Notes: a model not told the origin generated them from the sequence alone. Counted from the first letter of the stretch, positions 35,553 to 44,718 are shown. The stretch is 64,000 nt of DNA from Sulfitobacter sp. LCG007 (GCF_040801785.1 NZ_CP161805.1:2790001-2854000); one strand, 5' to 3'. Program-made: numbers and translations.

Positions 35553-36170
35553 ATGCTGATCTTCCTGGACGCGGGCCTTGCCTATCTGGCCACCCCGAAG
35601 ACCGGTACGACCGCAATCGAGAACGCGCTGCGATCACATGCGGACATCGTCTTTGCCGGACAGGGCAAGCACATGACCGCACGCCGGTTCCAGCGCCGCA
35701 TCGCGCCCTTCGTCGAAAAGACGTTCGGCGTGCGGCTTGAGAGCGTTGCCGTGATGCGCGACCCCCTCGACCAGCTGCAAAGCTGGTACCGCTACCGCGC
35801 GGGCGACCGGCAGAAGGGCACGGACCGGAGCACGGCGGACATGAGCTTTGACGCCTTCCTGCGCGATGTCCTGTCGGACAGCCCGCCGCCTCATGCCGAT
35901 ATCGGCAATCAGCTGCGCTTCCTTAACGTGGGGCGCGACGGTGCTTCCGTTGATCATCTCTTTGCCTACGAGAGTCCGGATGCCCTCTGCGCCTTCCTGT
36001 CCGACAAGCTGGGCACGCGCATCGTGACCGAAAGACACAACGTCTCTCCCCGGGTCGACGCAACGGTGTCGGTCGAAATGGAGCAGCGGCTGCGCCGTGC
36101 GCGAGCCGCGGATTTCGCCCTTCACCGAAGACTTGTCGCGGCTGGGGGCTACCTGCGCGGCACGTCGTGA
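35553..36170 (+). CDS. sulfotransferase-family-like protein
   Basis: Encodes 205 aa. The N-terminal beta-strand and P-loop-like motif YLATPKTGTTAIENALRSHA (residues 11-30) resemble the PAPS-binding start of sulfotransferases, and AVMRDPLDQLQSWYRYRAG (residues 66-84) resembles their second 3'-phosphate motif. The C-terminal half is helical. It is about 200 aa, shorter than typical sulfotransferases, and could instead be a related nucleotide-binding protein. The ATG at 35553 begins 11 bases after lldD on the same strand, so it is probably co-transcribed with it. Confidence 0.7.
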   Translation: MLIFLDAGLAYLATPKTGTTAIENALRSHADIVFAGQGKHMTARRFQRRIAPFVEKTFGVRLESVAVMRDPLDQLQSWYRYRAGDRQKGTDRSTADMSFDAFLRDVLSDSPPPHADIGNQLRFLNVGRDGASVDHLFAYESPDALCAFLSDKLGTRIVTERHNVSPRVDATVSVEMEQRLRRARAADFALHRRLVAAGGYLRGTS

Positions 36171-36488
36171 CAGCGGCGGACGCGGGTTTCTGTTCGCGCT
36201 TTCCGTCCTCTCCGGTCCTTCATCCGCAGGCCAGGGCATCCTGCCAGCCGGCGCGCTTTCGTCTGGCCAGCCCTGTCCCGGCATAGTCAATTTCCTTGAC
36301 GAGATCACACCTGTATTGCTGGGTGGCCGGACGCAGGCATGCCACTCCGCTGACGGAGGACCAATGACCCTAACCGCCTGCAAGTCCCGCGAAACGGGCG
36401 ACAGCCACGCCCTGCCGTATAGGGTGGGCCGCCTCATGACCGATGCGCGGCACGGGCGCAACCTGCCGCCTGAACAAGGACGTAGCAC
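36171..36488. other. 318-bp region upstream of fucU with a short upstream ORF
   Basis: Lies between the sulfotransferase-like gene and fucU. A 46-codon frame (36364-36504) begins with an ATG after GGAGGA and overlaps the fucU start by 16 bases in another frame. Its product has no recognisable domain. It may be a leader peptide that couples translation to fucU; no attenuator structure was verified. Confidence 0.4.
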
Positions 36489-36911
36489 ATGCTCAAATCC
36501 ATAAATCCCATCCTGACCGGCGAGTTGCTGGCGATCCTGTCCGACATGGGACACGGCGACGAGATCGCGGTGACGGACGCGAACTTCCCCGCCGCGTCGG
36601 TCGCCCGGCGCCTCGTGCGCCTGCCGGGACTCGACGCGGATACGGCAGCCGAGGCGATCCTGTCGGTGATGCCACTGGACGATTTCGTCGAAGCCCCCGC
36701 TGCCGCGATGGCCGACCCAAACGGACGCCCTGCGATCTACGACGCATTCGACAGGCTGTTGGCTGCCGCAGAAGGCCAGCCCGTCCCGATGGAGGAGATC
36801 GACCGCTTCGCCTTCTACGACCGGGCCAAGGCGGCCTACGCCGTCGTCGCGACCGGAGAGCGCCGCCTCTATGCCAACCTGATCCTGAAGAAGGGTGTGC
36901 TGCGCTCATGA
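36489..36911 (+). CDS. fucU: RbsD/FucU-family sugar mutarotase
   Basis: Interconverts sugar anomers, most likely of L-fucose. The 140-aa protein begins MLKSINPILTGELLAILSDM and has the FucU motif GHGDEIAVTDANFPA with the catalytic His at residue 22. Its stop codon overlaps the next gene's start in an ATGA tetranucleotide (36908-36911), so the two are translationally coupled. The next gene is an amidohydrolase-fold lactonase candidate, which together suggest part of an L-fucose or similar deoxysugar pathway. No dehydrogenase or transporter for that pathway is visible nearby. Confidence 0.88.
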   Translation: MLKSINPILTGELLAILSDMGHGDEIAVTDANFPAASVARRLVRLPGLDADTAAEAILSVMPLDDFVEAPAAAMADPNGRPAIYDAFDRLLAAAEGQPVPMEEIDRFAFYDRAKAAYAVVATGERRLYANLILKKGVLRS

Positions 36912-37741
36912 TCGTCGATGCGCACCACCATTTCTGGCAGGTATCGCGTGGTGACTATGGCTGGATGACGCCTGACCTTGCTCCGCTGCTGCGCGACTTC
37001 GGCCCCGAGGATCTGGCGCCCCTCAATGCGGCTGCCGGCATCGACCGGACGATCCTCGTCCAGGCGACAGAGACCGAGGCCGAAACCGACTTCCTGCTGG
37101 ATCTGGCCGCGCGCAGCGAAACGGTGGCGGGCGTCGTCGGCTGGCTGGACATGACCGCCCGCGACTTCCGTGACCGGCTGGCCCACTACCGGGCGCAGCC
37201 CAAATGGGTCGGCCTTCGCCCGATGCTCCAGGAACACGACCCTTCCCTGATCCTGTCGTCGGCATTCCGCGACAGCCTCGCCGTCGTTGCGCGGCAGGAC
37301 GTGCCCTTCGACATTCTGACCTTTCCGGCCCACCTGCCGAACCTGCTGCGGGTACTCGCCGATGTGCCCCCCCTGCGCGGCATCGTCGATCACATTTCCA
37401 AGCCGGACATGACGCAGGACGATCTTGGCCAATGGGGCCGCGACATGGCCGCTCTCGCATCCCGCCCCACCCTGATGTGCAAGGTATCGGGCCTTGTCAC
37501 CGAGGCTGGCCCCGACTGGTCCGCCGACCGGATCCGCCCCTATCTGCGCCATGTGGCCAACTGCTTCGGGCCGGATCGCCTCGTCTTCGGCACCGACTGG
37601 CCGGTCTGCACGCTTGCCGCCACACATGCGGATGTCGTCGGCCTCGCACGCACCCTGCTGGGCGAAATCTTCACCGTCGCTGAACTGGCGCGCATCTTCG
37701 GAAAGAATGCCGTCGCGTTCTACAAACTCGACGCCGTCTGA
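36908..37741 (+). CDS. amidohydrolase-family (TIM-barrel) lactonase, probably L-fuconolactonase-like
   Basis: Encodes 277 aa of the amidohydrolase fold used by L-fuconolactonase and related sugar lactonases. The N-terminal metal motif MIVDAHHHFWQVSRGDYGWM, the strand with VGLRPMLQEHDPSLI, DHISKPDMTQDDLGQWG and the C-terminal Asp in RLVFGTDWPVCTLAATHADV are characteristic. It overlaps fucU by four bases. The fucU partner makes a fucono-lactone the best guess; a 2-pyrone dicarboxylate lactonase shares the fold. Other genes of the pathway are missing here. Confidence 0.85.
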   Translation: MIVDAHHHFWQVSRGDYGWMTPDLAPLLRDFGPEDLAPLNAAAGIDRTILVQATETEAETDFLLDLAARSETVAGVVGWLDMTARDFRDRLAHYRAQPKWVGLRPMLQEHDPSLILSSAFRDSLAVVARQDVPFDILTFPAHLPNLLRVLADVPPLRGIVDHISKPDMTQDDLGQWGRDMAALASRPTLMCKVSGLVTEAGPDWSADRIRPYLRHVANCFGPDRLVFGTDWPVCTLAATHADVVGLARTLLGEIFTVAELARIFGKNAVAFYKLDAV

Positions 37742-37914
37742 GACGTCCTGACGGCGACGGACCCCTCCGTGACACGACCGCCGGTTCGGGTCCCGCAACC
37801 GGCACGGACGGCGCCAGAAATCGCTTTTCAAGAAGGGGAAACCGTTCTATACGCGCGGCTTCACGCGGGCATACAGCCTTGGAGGATGCCCGCCCCTACT
37901 GATTGGAGAGACAC

Positions 37915-38538
37915 ATGGCTGGAGAGATTCCGGATCTTGAAGCCCAGGAACGGACGGGGACAGGCAAGGGCGCCGCTCGTCAGGCACGCCGCGACGGCAT
38001 GGTTCCTGGTATCATCTTCGGTGGCGACAATGATCCGCTGCCGATCAACATTCCGTTCAACGTTCTGCTCAAGAAGCTGCGCGCGGGCCGGTTCAAGTCG
38101 ACGCTGTTCAACATGAAGGTCGAAGGTCACGATGACGTGCGCGTCATCTGCCGCGACGTGCAGCGCGACGTGGTCAAGGACCTGCCGACGCATATCGACT
38201 TCATGCGCCTGCGCCGCACCACCAAGATCAACCTGTTCATCCAGGTCGAGGTCACGGGCCGCGAGAATTGCCCGGGCCTGCGCAAGGGCGGCGTGCTGAA
38301 CCTGGTCCGTCCCGAGGTGGAGCTGGTCGTGACCGCGGGTGACATCCCCGACCACATCACGATCGACATCTCCGGGGCCCAGATCGGTGACAGCATCACC
38401 ATCTCCGACGTCGATCTTCCCGAAGGGGCGAAGCCGACGATCCAGCGCGACTTCGTCATCGCGACGATTTCCGCCCCCTCCGGTCTGCGGGCTGCTGCGG
38501 ACGAAGAGGATGACGCCGAGGACGGCGCCGAAGACTGA
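37915..38538 (+). CDS. rplY: 50S ribosomal protein L25/general stress protein Ctc
   Basis: Large-subunit protein that binds 5S rRNA. The 207-aa protein is the longer CTC form: an N-terminal L25 domain ([20 protein letters not shown] then [17 protein letters not shown]) and a C-terminal beta-barrel domain ([20 protein letters not shown]), ending with an acidic tail. The ATG at 37915 follows GGAGAG. A strong terminator separates it from pth. Confidence 0.95.
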   Translation: MAGEIPDLEAQERTGTGKGAARQARRDGMVPGIIFGGDNDPLPINIPFNVLLKKLRAGRFKSTLFNMKVEGHDDVRVICRDVQRDVVKDLPTHIDFMRLRRTTKINLFIQVEVTGRENCPGLRKGGVLNLVRPEVELVVTAGDIPDHITIDISGAQIGDSITISDVDLPEGAKPTIQRDFVIATISAPSGLRAAADEEDDAEDGAED

Positions 38539-38562
38539 TACCGCGCTGTCGGACGAGTTGCG

Positions 38563-38593
38563 ATACGGGGCCCGAGGGGCCCCGTATTTCGTT
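38563..38593 (+). terminator. Rho-independent terminator of rplY
   Basis: An 11-bp perfect stem, ATACGGGGCCC (38563-38573) with GGGCCCCGTAT (38577-38587), 3-nt loop, followed by TTCGTTT. Confidence 0.85.
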
Positions 38594-38641
38594 TGACCGG
38601 GTCCTTTGATATCCTGATATCCGCCACCAGGGAGAACAGGC

Positions 38642-39325
38642 ATGAAACTGATCGTTGGACTCGGCAATCCGGGCGGGAAATACGCCGGGAATCGGCACAA
38701 CATCGGCTTCATGGCGCTTGATCGCATCGCCGGGGACCACGGCCTTCCCGATTGGCGCGGCAAGTTCCAGGGTTCGATTTCCGAAGGCAGGCTCGGCGAA
38801 GAACGCGTCATCCTGCTCAAGCCCGAAACCTACATGAACAACTCCGGGCAGTCCGTGCAGGCCGCCATGCGGTTCCACAAGCTCGAGCCGGCGGATCTGA
38901 TCGTCCTTCACGACGAGATCGACCTCGATCCGGGCAAACTGCGGTGCAAGACCGGCGGCGGACATGCGGGCCACAACGGGCTGCGCTCGATCCATGCCCA
39001 TGTCGGCCCGGACTATCATCGGGTGCGCCTCGGCGTCGGACATCCGGGGCACAAGGACGCGGTCGCGGCATATGTACTCGGCGATTTCGCCAAGGCCGAT
39101 CAGGACTGGCTCGAAGACATGCTGCGCGGAATCTCTGACGGCGCGCCGCACCTCGCCGCCTGCGACTGGGGACGCTTTACCAATGCGGTCGGCCTGCGCA
39201 CCGCGCCACCACGCGCCCGGTCGGACGACACCGCGAAGCCCGCCCCTCGGCAGGCACGCCCTGACGAGGAGCCCGCACCCGACAACCGCTCTGCCCTGCA
39301 GCGCCTTGTCGAGCGCTTCCGGTGA
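38642..39325 (+). CDS. pth: peptidyl-tRNA hydrolase
   Basis: Releases peptides from stalled peptidyl-tRNA. Of 227 aa, the core begins MKLIVGLGNPGGKYAGNRHN with the catalytic His in NRHNIGF, has KPETYMNNSGQSVQAAM and the active-site Asp in LIVLHDEIDLDPGKLRCKTG. Compared with the roughly 195 aa of E. coli Pth, it has a Pro/Arg-rich C-terminal extension (about residues 190-227) of the type common in this group. The last bases overlap the start of the next gene (GTGA at 39322-39325). Confidence 0.96.
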   Translation: MKLIVGLGNPGGKYAGNRHNIGFMALDRIAGDHGLPDWRGKFQGSISEGRLGEERVILLKPETYMNNSGQSVQAAMRFHKLEPADLIVLHDEIDLDPGKLRCKTGGGHAGHNGLRSIHAHVGPDYHRVRLGVGHPGHKDAVAAYVLGDFAKADQDWLEDMLRGISDGAPHLAACDWGRFTNAVGLRTAPPRARSDDTAKPAPRQARPDEEPAPDNRSALQRLVERFR

Positions 39326-40362
39326 GCCTGCGCCAGGCCTTCGAGCAGCAAGCCGAAAGCTGCGCCCGCCTCGGATCGCCCTTCATGGCCCAGCTCTGCC
39401 GGCTGCTGGCCGATCACTGGCCGCAGGAAGGGGCGCTTTCGAGGCGCGCCGCGCAGTTTCAGGGCGACCTCGGTCCGGCGGGTGCCTCGCTGCCCTTGCG
39501 GATCGCCGGCGGGCTTCATGCGCTGGTCCTGAGCCGGAGCTGCGCGGCCCTCGCCGACGTGTTCCCTCCGCGCAAGGTCCCCGACGCCTGCCTGCTGCCC
39601 GCAGTGCTCGAGGCGATGAGGATGCATGACGCCTTCCTCACGGACTGGATCGAGAGCCCGCCGCAGACCAACGAGGTCCGCCGCTCTGCCGCGCTGATGG
39701 CCGGTGCCCACGTCGCGCATGCGCGCTTTCCCCTGCCCGTCACACTTTCCGAGCTGGGTGCAAGCGGCGGGCTCAACCTGATGTGGGACCGCTATGCGCT
39801 GAAGATCGGTACCGCGAGGTTCGGCGCGCGGTCGCCCGTCCTGACGCTGGCTCCGGACTGGTCGGGTCCCCTGCCCCCTCGGAATGCGCCCGTCATCGCC
39901 GATCGTGCCGGTGTCGATCTCAACCCGCTCGATCCGGCGCAGCCCGAGGACCTGCTGCGCCTGACCGCCTATCTGTGGGCGGACCAGCCCGACCGTCTCG
40001 CGCTGACCCGTGCCGCGGGAAAGGCCATGGATGCACCGCTGGTTCGAGCCGACGCCATCGACTGGCTCGAGGCGAGGATCGCCGAGCGCCACGAAGGGCG
40101 TCTTCACCTGATCCAGCATACGGTCGCCTGGCAGTATTTCCCGCAGGACCGCCAGGACCGGGGACGCGCGATCATCGAAGCAGCAGGCTCACAGGCCACG
40201 CAGGATTGCCCGCTCGCATGGCTCTCGATGGAGAGTGACGGAGACCGGAGCGGCAGTCAGGGGGCGGCGCTGGTGCTCAGGCTCTGGCCCGGCAACGTGA
40301 CCCTTCCCCTCGGGCGTGCCGACTTCCACGGCCGCTGGATCTCATGGGCCGGCGCCAGCTAG
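39322..40362 (+). CDS. DUF2332 family protein
   Basis: Encodes 346 aa of the DUF2332 group. Family-like segments are QQAESCARLGSPFMAQLCR (residues 9-27), NEVRRSAALMAGAHVAHARF and LSELGASGGLNLMWDRYALK; the last resembles a methyltransferase-like SAM motif, but no function is established. The start is GTG at 39322, overlapping the pth stop in GTGA, so the two genes are translationally coupled. Substrate and pathway unknown. Confidence 0.85.
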   Translation: MSLRQAFEQQAESCARLGSPFMAQLCRLLADHWPQEGALSRRAAQFQGDLGPAGASLPLRIAGGLHALVLSRSCAALADVFPPRKVPDACLLPAVLEAMRMHDAFLTDWIESPPQTNEVRRSAALMAGAHVAHARFPLPVTLSELGASGGLNLMWDRYALKIGTARFGARSPVLTLAPDWSGPLPPRNAPVIADRAGVDLNPLDPAQPEDLLRLTAYLWADQPDRLALTRAAGKAMDAPLVRADAIDWLEARIAERHEGRLHLIQHTVAWQYFPQDRQDRGRAIIEAAGSQATQDCPLAWLSMESDGDRSGSQGAALVLRLWPGNVTLPLGRADFHGRWISWAGAS

Positions 40363-40540
40363 CGGGCACCCCCGCGAACCGGCGGAGGTGGAAATTTACG
40401 GCCAATACATCTATTTCTATGAAAACGATAATCCCGGCATCGAGGGCGCAGGTGCGGGTCCGGCGTTGGGGATGCCACACAGGTGCTGCGGCAATAGACA
40501 TGTTCCGCCCATGCCGGGGCGGTATTTGAAGGACATAGCG

Positions 40541-40906
40541 ATGGAACCGGACAGGAGCGTCAACGTCCTGGGGCAGGCACTCGAACTTTGCAGCGGCGAT
40601 CCGTTGACCGGATTCTTTCGGGACGGCCATTGCAACACCTGCGCGACGGATGTCGGCAGCCATACGGTCTGCGCCATCATGACCGCAGAATTTCTGGCCT
40701 ACTCCAAGTATGTCGGCAATGATCTCAGCACGCCCCGGCCCGAGTACCGGTTTGCCGGACTGAAGCCGGGGGACAGCTGGTGCCTGTGCGCGAACCGCTT
40801 CCTGCAGGCTCATGACGAGGGCTGCGCGCCCCGGATCAACCTCGCTGCCACCCATCTGCGCGCGACCGAGGTGGTGCCGCTCGAGATCCTCAAGCTGTAC
40901 GGCTGA
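40541..40906 (+). CDS. DUF2237 family protein
   Basis: Encodes 121 aa. The DUF2237 pattern is visible: NVLGQALELCSGDPLTGFFR (residues 8-27), HCNTCATDVGSHTVCAIMTA (29-48), and the C-terminal GDSWCLCANRFLQAH with GCAPRINLAATH. The five or more cysteines suggest metal or disulfide chemistry, but the function is unknown. The ATG at 40541 follows AAGGACATAGCG. It stands in its own unit before the convergent trpB block. Confidence 0.87.
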   Translation: MEPDRSVNVLGQALELCSGDPLTGFFRDGHCNTCATDVGSHTVCAIMTAEFLAYSKYVGNDLSTPRPEYRFAGLKPGDSWCLCANRFLQAHDEGCAPRINLAATHLRATEVVPLEILKLYG

Positions 40907-41046
40907 CGCTCAGCTCGGGGCACGCCCGTCCCGGCCTGGGCGTCCGACGAGAGAACCAGTCCGGTCCGCGCCTGACCAGCCATCTTCACGCCGATTGGTC
41001 CGCCGGGGAAAGTGGCGAACCCGTTTCGGAAGTCCGGCGCCGCGGT

Positions 41047-42279
41047 TCAGCCCGGCTGCTTCATCTCGAAACCGAGATGCTTGGCCACCGCGAAGATGTC
41101 CTTGTCGCCGCGCCCGCACATGTTCATGCAGATGATATGGTCGGACGGCAGATCCGGCGCGATCTTCATCACATGCGCCAGAGCATGGCTCGGCTCAAGC
41201 GCCGGGATGATCCCTTCCTTCTCGCAGCACAGCTGGAAGGCTTCGAGCGCCTCATTGTCGGTGATGGCGACGTATTTCGCACGGCCCGTCTCATGCAGCC
41301 ATGAATGTTCCGGTCCGATCCCGGGATAGTCCAGCCCTGCCGAGATGGAGAAGCCTTCGAGTATCTGCCCGTCATCGTCCTGCAGCAGATAGGTCCGGTT
41401 TCCATGCAGCACGCCCGGACGCCCGCCGGTAAGCGAGGCGCAATGCTCCATCTTGTCGTTGACGCCCTTGCCGCCCGCTTCGACCCCGATGATTGCGACC
41501 TCGGGATCGTCGAGGAAGGGATGGAACAGCCCCATGGCATTCGATCCCCCGCCGATAGCCGCGACGACGGTGTCCGGCAGGCGCCCCTCGGCCTCATGCA
41601 TCTGCTCGCGGACTTCCTTGCCGATGATCGACTGGAAGTCGCGGACCATGGCGGGATAGGGATGCGGACCTGCCACGGTGCCGATGCAGTAGAAGGTATC
41701 GCGCACATTGGTCACCCAGTCGCGCAACGCGTCGTTCATGGCATCCTTGAGCGTTCCGCGCCCGGACGTCACCGGCACCACCTCCGCGCCGAGAAGCTTC
41801 ATGCGGAAGACGTTGGGTGCCTGACGCTCGACATCATGGGCGCCCATGTAGACGACGCATTTGAGGCCGAACTTCGCGCAGACGGTCGCCGTCGCCACGC
41901 CGTGCTGACCCGCGCCGGTCTCGGCGATGATCCGGGTCTTGCCCATGCGGCGGGCGAGGATGATCTGGCCCAGCACGTTGTTGATCTTGTGCGCGCCGGT
42001 GTGATTCAGCTCGTCGCGCTTCATGTAGACCTTGGCACCGCCCAGATGCTCGGTCAGGCGCTCGGCGAAATAGAGCGGGCTGGGCCGGCCCACGTAATGC
42101 TTCCAGAGGAAATTCATCTCTTCCCAGAAGCTGTCGTCGGTCTTGGCGCGCTCGTACTGTTCCTCGAGTTCGAGGATCAGCGGCATCAGCGTCTCGGACA
42201 CGAAGCGCCCGCCGAACTGACCGAAGCGTCCGTTCTCGTCTGGGCCGTTCATGAAGCTGTTGAAGAGGTCGTCTGCCAT
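41047..42279 (-). CDS. trpB: tryptophan synthase beta subunit
   Basis: PLP enzyme joining indole to L-serine to make tryptophan; partner of TrpA. The 410-aa protein has the PLP lysine motif [20 protein letters not shown], the glycine loop [20 protein letters not shown] and [20 protein letters not shown]. The ATG at 42279 lies 18 bases downstream of the GNAT gene, within the trpF-GNAT-trpB block. trpA is on the other strand at 33.5 kb. Confidence 0.97.
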   Translation of the reverse strand: MADDLFNSFMNGPDENGRFGQFGGRFVSETLMPLILELEEQYERAKTDDSFWEEMNFLWKHYVGRPSPLYFAERLTEHLGGAKVYMKRDELNHTGAHKINNVLGQIILARRMGKTRIIAETGAGQHGVATATVCAKFGLKCVVYMGAHDVERQAPNVFRMKLLGAEVVPVTSGRGTLKDAMNDALRDWVTNVRDTFYCIGTVAGPHPYPAMVRDFQSIIGKEVREQMHEAEGRLPDTVVAAIGGGSNAMGLFHPFLDDPEVAIIGVEAGGKGVNDKMEHCASLTGGRPGVLHGNRTYLLQDDDGQILEGFSISAGLDYPGIGPEHSWLHETGRAKYVAITDNEALEAFQLCCEKEGIIPALEPSHALAHVMKIAPDLPSDHIICMNMCGRGDKDIFAVAKHLGFEMKQPG

Positions 42280-42297
42280 CGGGATATCCCTTCGCGC

Positions 42298-42747
42298 TCA
42301 GTCAAGCTTCCGTTTAAAGCCTTCGTGCGAGGCGGTAAAGCCGAGCCGCCGGTAAAACGCATGGGCCCTGTCGCGGCTCTTGTTCGTGGTTAGCTGGATC
42401 AGCGTGCATCCGGCGGTACGGGCGCGGGCTTCGGCGTCATGCATCAGTGCCTCGCCGATCCGCTGCCCGCGCAACGGCGCCGCGACGCGGACCGCTTCGA
42501 CCTGCGCGCGACGTGCCGCGGTCAGCGACAGACCGGAGATGAAGGTGATCTGATATGTGGCGACCACCCTGTTCCCTGCAACGCCCACGATCAGGTGATT
42601 GCCCGCTTCGGCCGCCATGGCGTCGAAGGCCGCGAGATAGATGTCGAGATCCTGCGCCTCGCGCCCCGCGCCCAGACTGTCGTCGCGCAGAAGCGCCAGG
42701 ACATCGCGAACATCCTCGCGCCGCGCTTCGCGGAAGCGGACGTTCAC
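42298..42747 (-). CDS. GNAT family N-acetyltransferase inserted between trpF and trpB
   Basis: Encodes 149 aa of the GNAT fold. The acetyl-CoA motif region [20 protein letters not shown] (about residues 81-100) and the C-terminal [20 protein letters not shown] are typical. Substrate unknown; not a tryptophan enzyme by family. GTG 42747 is chosen because it overlaps the trpF stop in GTGA and leaves GAGG at a proper distance; GTG 42753 is also in frame. The gap to trpB is 18 bases, so it is likely co-expressed with the trp genes. Confidence 0.85.
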   Translation of the reverse strand: MNVRFREARREDVRDVLALLRDDSLGAGREAQDLDIYLAAFDAMAAEAGNHLIVGVAGNRVVATYQITFISGLSLTAARRAQVEAVRVAAPLRGQRIGEALMHDAEARARTAGCTLIQLTTNKSRDRAHAFYRRLGFTASHEGFKRKLD

Positions 42748-43391
42748 CCACACGCCCTCTGGACGAACGCGCGTATCAGGTCCGCATCCTTCATGCCGGG
42801 CGCGGTTTCCACACCGGAAGAGACATCGACCTGCCGTGCGCCAGTAAGGCGTATCGCCTCGGCGACGTTCGCCTGCGTCAGCCCGCCTGCCAGCATCCAG
42901 GGCACCGGCCAGCGCCGGCCCGCGATCAGTCGCCAGTCGAAGGCCAGCCCGTTTCCACCAGGCAGGTCGGCACCAGCCGGGGGCTTGGCATCGACGAGTA
43001 TCTGGTCCGCCACCGGAAAATAGCTTTCCAGCGCCGCCAGATCATCCCTGTTCGCCACACCGACGGCTTTCATCACCGGAAGGCCATAGCGCGCCTTGAT
43101 CGCGGCCACACGTCCGGGGCTTTCCGAGCCGTGCAGCTGCAACATGTCGAGGGGGACCACGGCGGTCAGCGCATCGAGAAAATCGTCGTCAGCGTCAACG
43201 GTCAGCGCGACCTTGGCCATCCCCGGCGGCGCGCCCAAGGCCAAGTGGCGCGCCGTCTCGGGCGAAATGTTGCGCGGAGACTTCCCGAAGAAGACGAAAC
43301 CGCAATAGCGCGCGCCGGCTTCGGCGGCGATCGCGAGATGCTCGGGATCGCGCAAGCCGCATATCTTTACGGAAATCGAATTGCGAGACAT
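42744..43391 (-). CDS. trpF: phosphoribosylanthranilate isomerase
   Basis: Isomerises N-(5'-phosphoribosyl)anthranilate in tryptophan synthesis. The 215-aa barrel starts [20 protein letters not shown] with the catalytic Cys in KICGL, has the catalytic-Asp strand [15 protein letters not shown], and the phosphate-binding [17 protein letters not shown] with a [16 protein letters not shown] close. Stop overlaps the GNAT start by three bases. It follows ihfB and lapA in an order typical of this bacterial group (rpsA-ihfB-lapA-trpF-trpB). Confidence 0.95.
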   Translation of the reverse strand: MSRNSISVKICGLRDPEHLAIAAEAGARYCGFVFFGKSPRNISPETARHLALGAPPGMAKVALTVDADDDFLDALTAVVPLDMLQLHGSESPGRVAAIKARYGLPVMKAVGVANRDDLAALESYFPVADQILVDAKPPAGADLPGGNGLAFDWRLIAGRRWPVPWMLAGGLTQANVAEAIRLTGARQVDVSSGVETAPGMKDADLIRAFVQRACG

Positions 43392-43438
43392 GCCGCGCTT
43401 TGATCACGCGCGTCGCGCAGGTTCAAGCCTGGGCTTGC

Positions 43439-43789
43439 TCAGGCGCTCTCGTCCAGCAGCGCGAGAACCTCGTCCTTGCCCTTGTGCTTCTCGCCGCGCA
43501 GCCGCGCCACCTCGCGCTCGAGCCGGCGCATCTCGCGGGCCTGCCTTGCGGCCTCGGCACGCTCACCCGCCTCGCGGATCCATTCCCAGACGAACCCCAC
43601 AAGCAGACCGACGAGAATACCCCCCAGGATGACGAGGAACAGCGGCATCTGCACGGACGGGTTGACCGCGAAATAGCCCGCGATCTCGGTTGGCAGCACC
43701 TGGAGCGTGACAAGTCCCCGGTTCGCCAGCGCGATGGCAATGAGTGCCACGGCGAAAATGGCTATGCAGGCGTAGCGGATGTATTGCAT
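43439..43789 (-). CDS. LapA/DUF1049 family membrane protein
   Basis: Encodes 116 aa with two membrane helices (YACIAIFAVALIAIALANRG and LFLVILGGILVGLLVGFVWE) and a charged, coiled-coil C-terminus (ERAEAARQAREMRRLEREVA). This is the LapA (lipopolysaccharide assembly protein A) layout. ATGA overlap with the ihfB stop (43791-43787) indicates translational coupling. In E. coli LapA/YciS acts with LapB in LPS assembly control; here only the family is clear. Confidence 0.85.
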   Translation of the reverse strand: MQYIRYACIAIFAVALIAIALANRGLVTLQVLPTEIAGYFAVNPSVQMPLFLVILGGILVGLLVGFVWEWIREAGERAEAARQAREMRRLEREVARLRGEKHKGKDEVLALLDESA

Positions 43790-44073
43790 CAGGACTTTCC
43801 GTTCAGCCGGTCACGCAGCAGCTTGCCGGTCTTGAAGAAGGGGACATGCTTCTGCTCGACCTGCACCGTCTCGCCCGTCCGGGGATTCCGACCCACACGC
43901 GAATCGCGCTTCTTCACCGAGAATGCCCCGAAGCCGCGAAGTTCGACGCGATCCCCCCGGGCCATGGCGCCCGTGACTTCTTCGAAGATGGTATTCACGA
44001 TCCTCTCCACGTCGCGCTGATAGAGATGCGGATTTTCGTCAGCAATCTTCTGGATCAATTCCGACCGGATCAT
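43789..44073 (-). CDS. ihfB: integration host factor beta subunit
   Basis: Nucleoid-associated DNA-bending protein, forming a heterodimer with IhfA. The 94-aa protein starts [20 protein letters not shown] and has the beta-arm [20 protein letters not shown] and [20 protein letters not shown], the bacterial DNA-binding protein signature. The ATG at 44073 gives the family N-terminus; upstream frames are noise. The stop overlaps the lapA start. rpsA lies upstream, separated here by one extra gene. Confidence 0.96.
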   Translation of the reverse strand: MIRSELIQKIADENPHLYQRDVERIVNTIFEEVTGAMARGDRVELRGFGAFSVKKRDSRVGRNPRTGETVQVEQKHVPFFKTGKLLRDRLNGKS

Positions 44074-44163
44074 TGCACTCCCCCGACATGCGCGCGCATC
44101 CTGCGCGTCTTGTTGGGACAAACTATATGAACTTAATCCGGTTCCGGAAAGTCGAACGATGAG

Positions 44164-44718
44164 CTAGGACGCATTTTTGGCGGCGGAAGGCCCTGTTTTC
44201 CGTGGATATTTTATGCGCTGCCCATCAATTCGCGGGCTTCCTGCCGCCAGCGGGTCTTGCTGCGGCGCAGAACTCAAATCATGATTCGGGACTGACAGGC
44301 ACCGCATTCCCCTCGGCGTCAGATCGCGGAACAGGTGATCGTCGTATTTTCCACCGGCGCGAAGACAACCATGGACTTGTCCGAGATCGACTGAATCCGG
44401 GACGAGACCGAAGCATGTCCCGATATCGTTGCCGTCGAAGGTGACCGAGGCGACATTGGCGCCGGTCCAGTCCTCGAGAGTGAACGCCATCCCGTCCCGG
44501 ATCGTCTTTTCGCATCCGTCCGACTGGATCGAGCAGCGGGCGCCTTTCAGCGCCGTGGTCAACCCGGAGTTCTGAAACGTGTTGGACGTTCGGAAGGCCC
44601 CGTCAAGCGACGCCGAAAGGACGGGAGGGAAGGTTTCGAATCGGGGTTTCGAGGCAACTGCCGTGCCCGCCGCGATCATGGCCGCGACGACCACGAAGTC
44701 GAAAGTTTCCATACTCAT
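44164..44718 (-). CDS. hypothetical protein between rpsA and ihfB, signal-like N-terminus
   Basis: Encodes up to 184 aa. The N-terminus MSMETFDFVVVAAMIAAGTA then VASKP looks like a weak signal or a membrane anchor. The middle (FETFPPVLSASLDGAFRTSN and GMAFTLEDWTGANVASVTF) is beta-like and contains four cysteines, which could form disulfides. I recognise no family. The start may be ATG 44718 or 44712, as no strong ribosome-binding site is present. It interrupts the usual rpsA-ihfB adjacency, lies 91 bases before ihfB and beyond the rpsA terminator, so it should have its own promoter. Confidence 0.5.
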   Translation of the reverse strand: MSMETFDFVVVAAMIAAGTAVASKPRFETFPPVLSASLDGAFRTSNTFQNSGLTTALKGARCSIQSDGCEKTIRDGMAFTLEDWTGANVASVTFDGNDIGTCFGLVPDSVDLGQVHGCLRAGGKYDDHLFRDLTPRGMRCLSVPNHDLSSAPQQDPLAAGSPRIDGQRIKYPRKTGPSAAKNAS

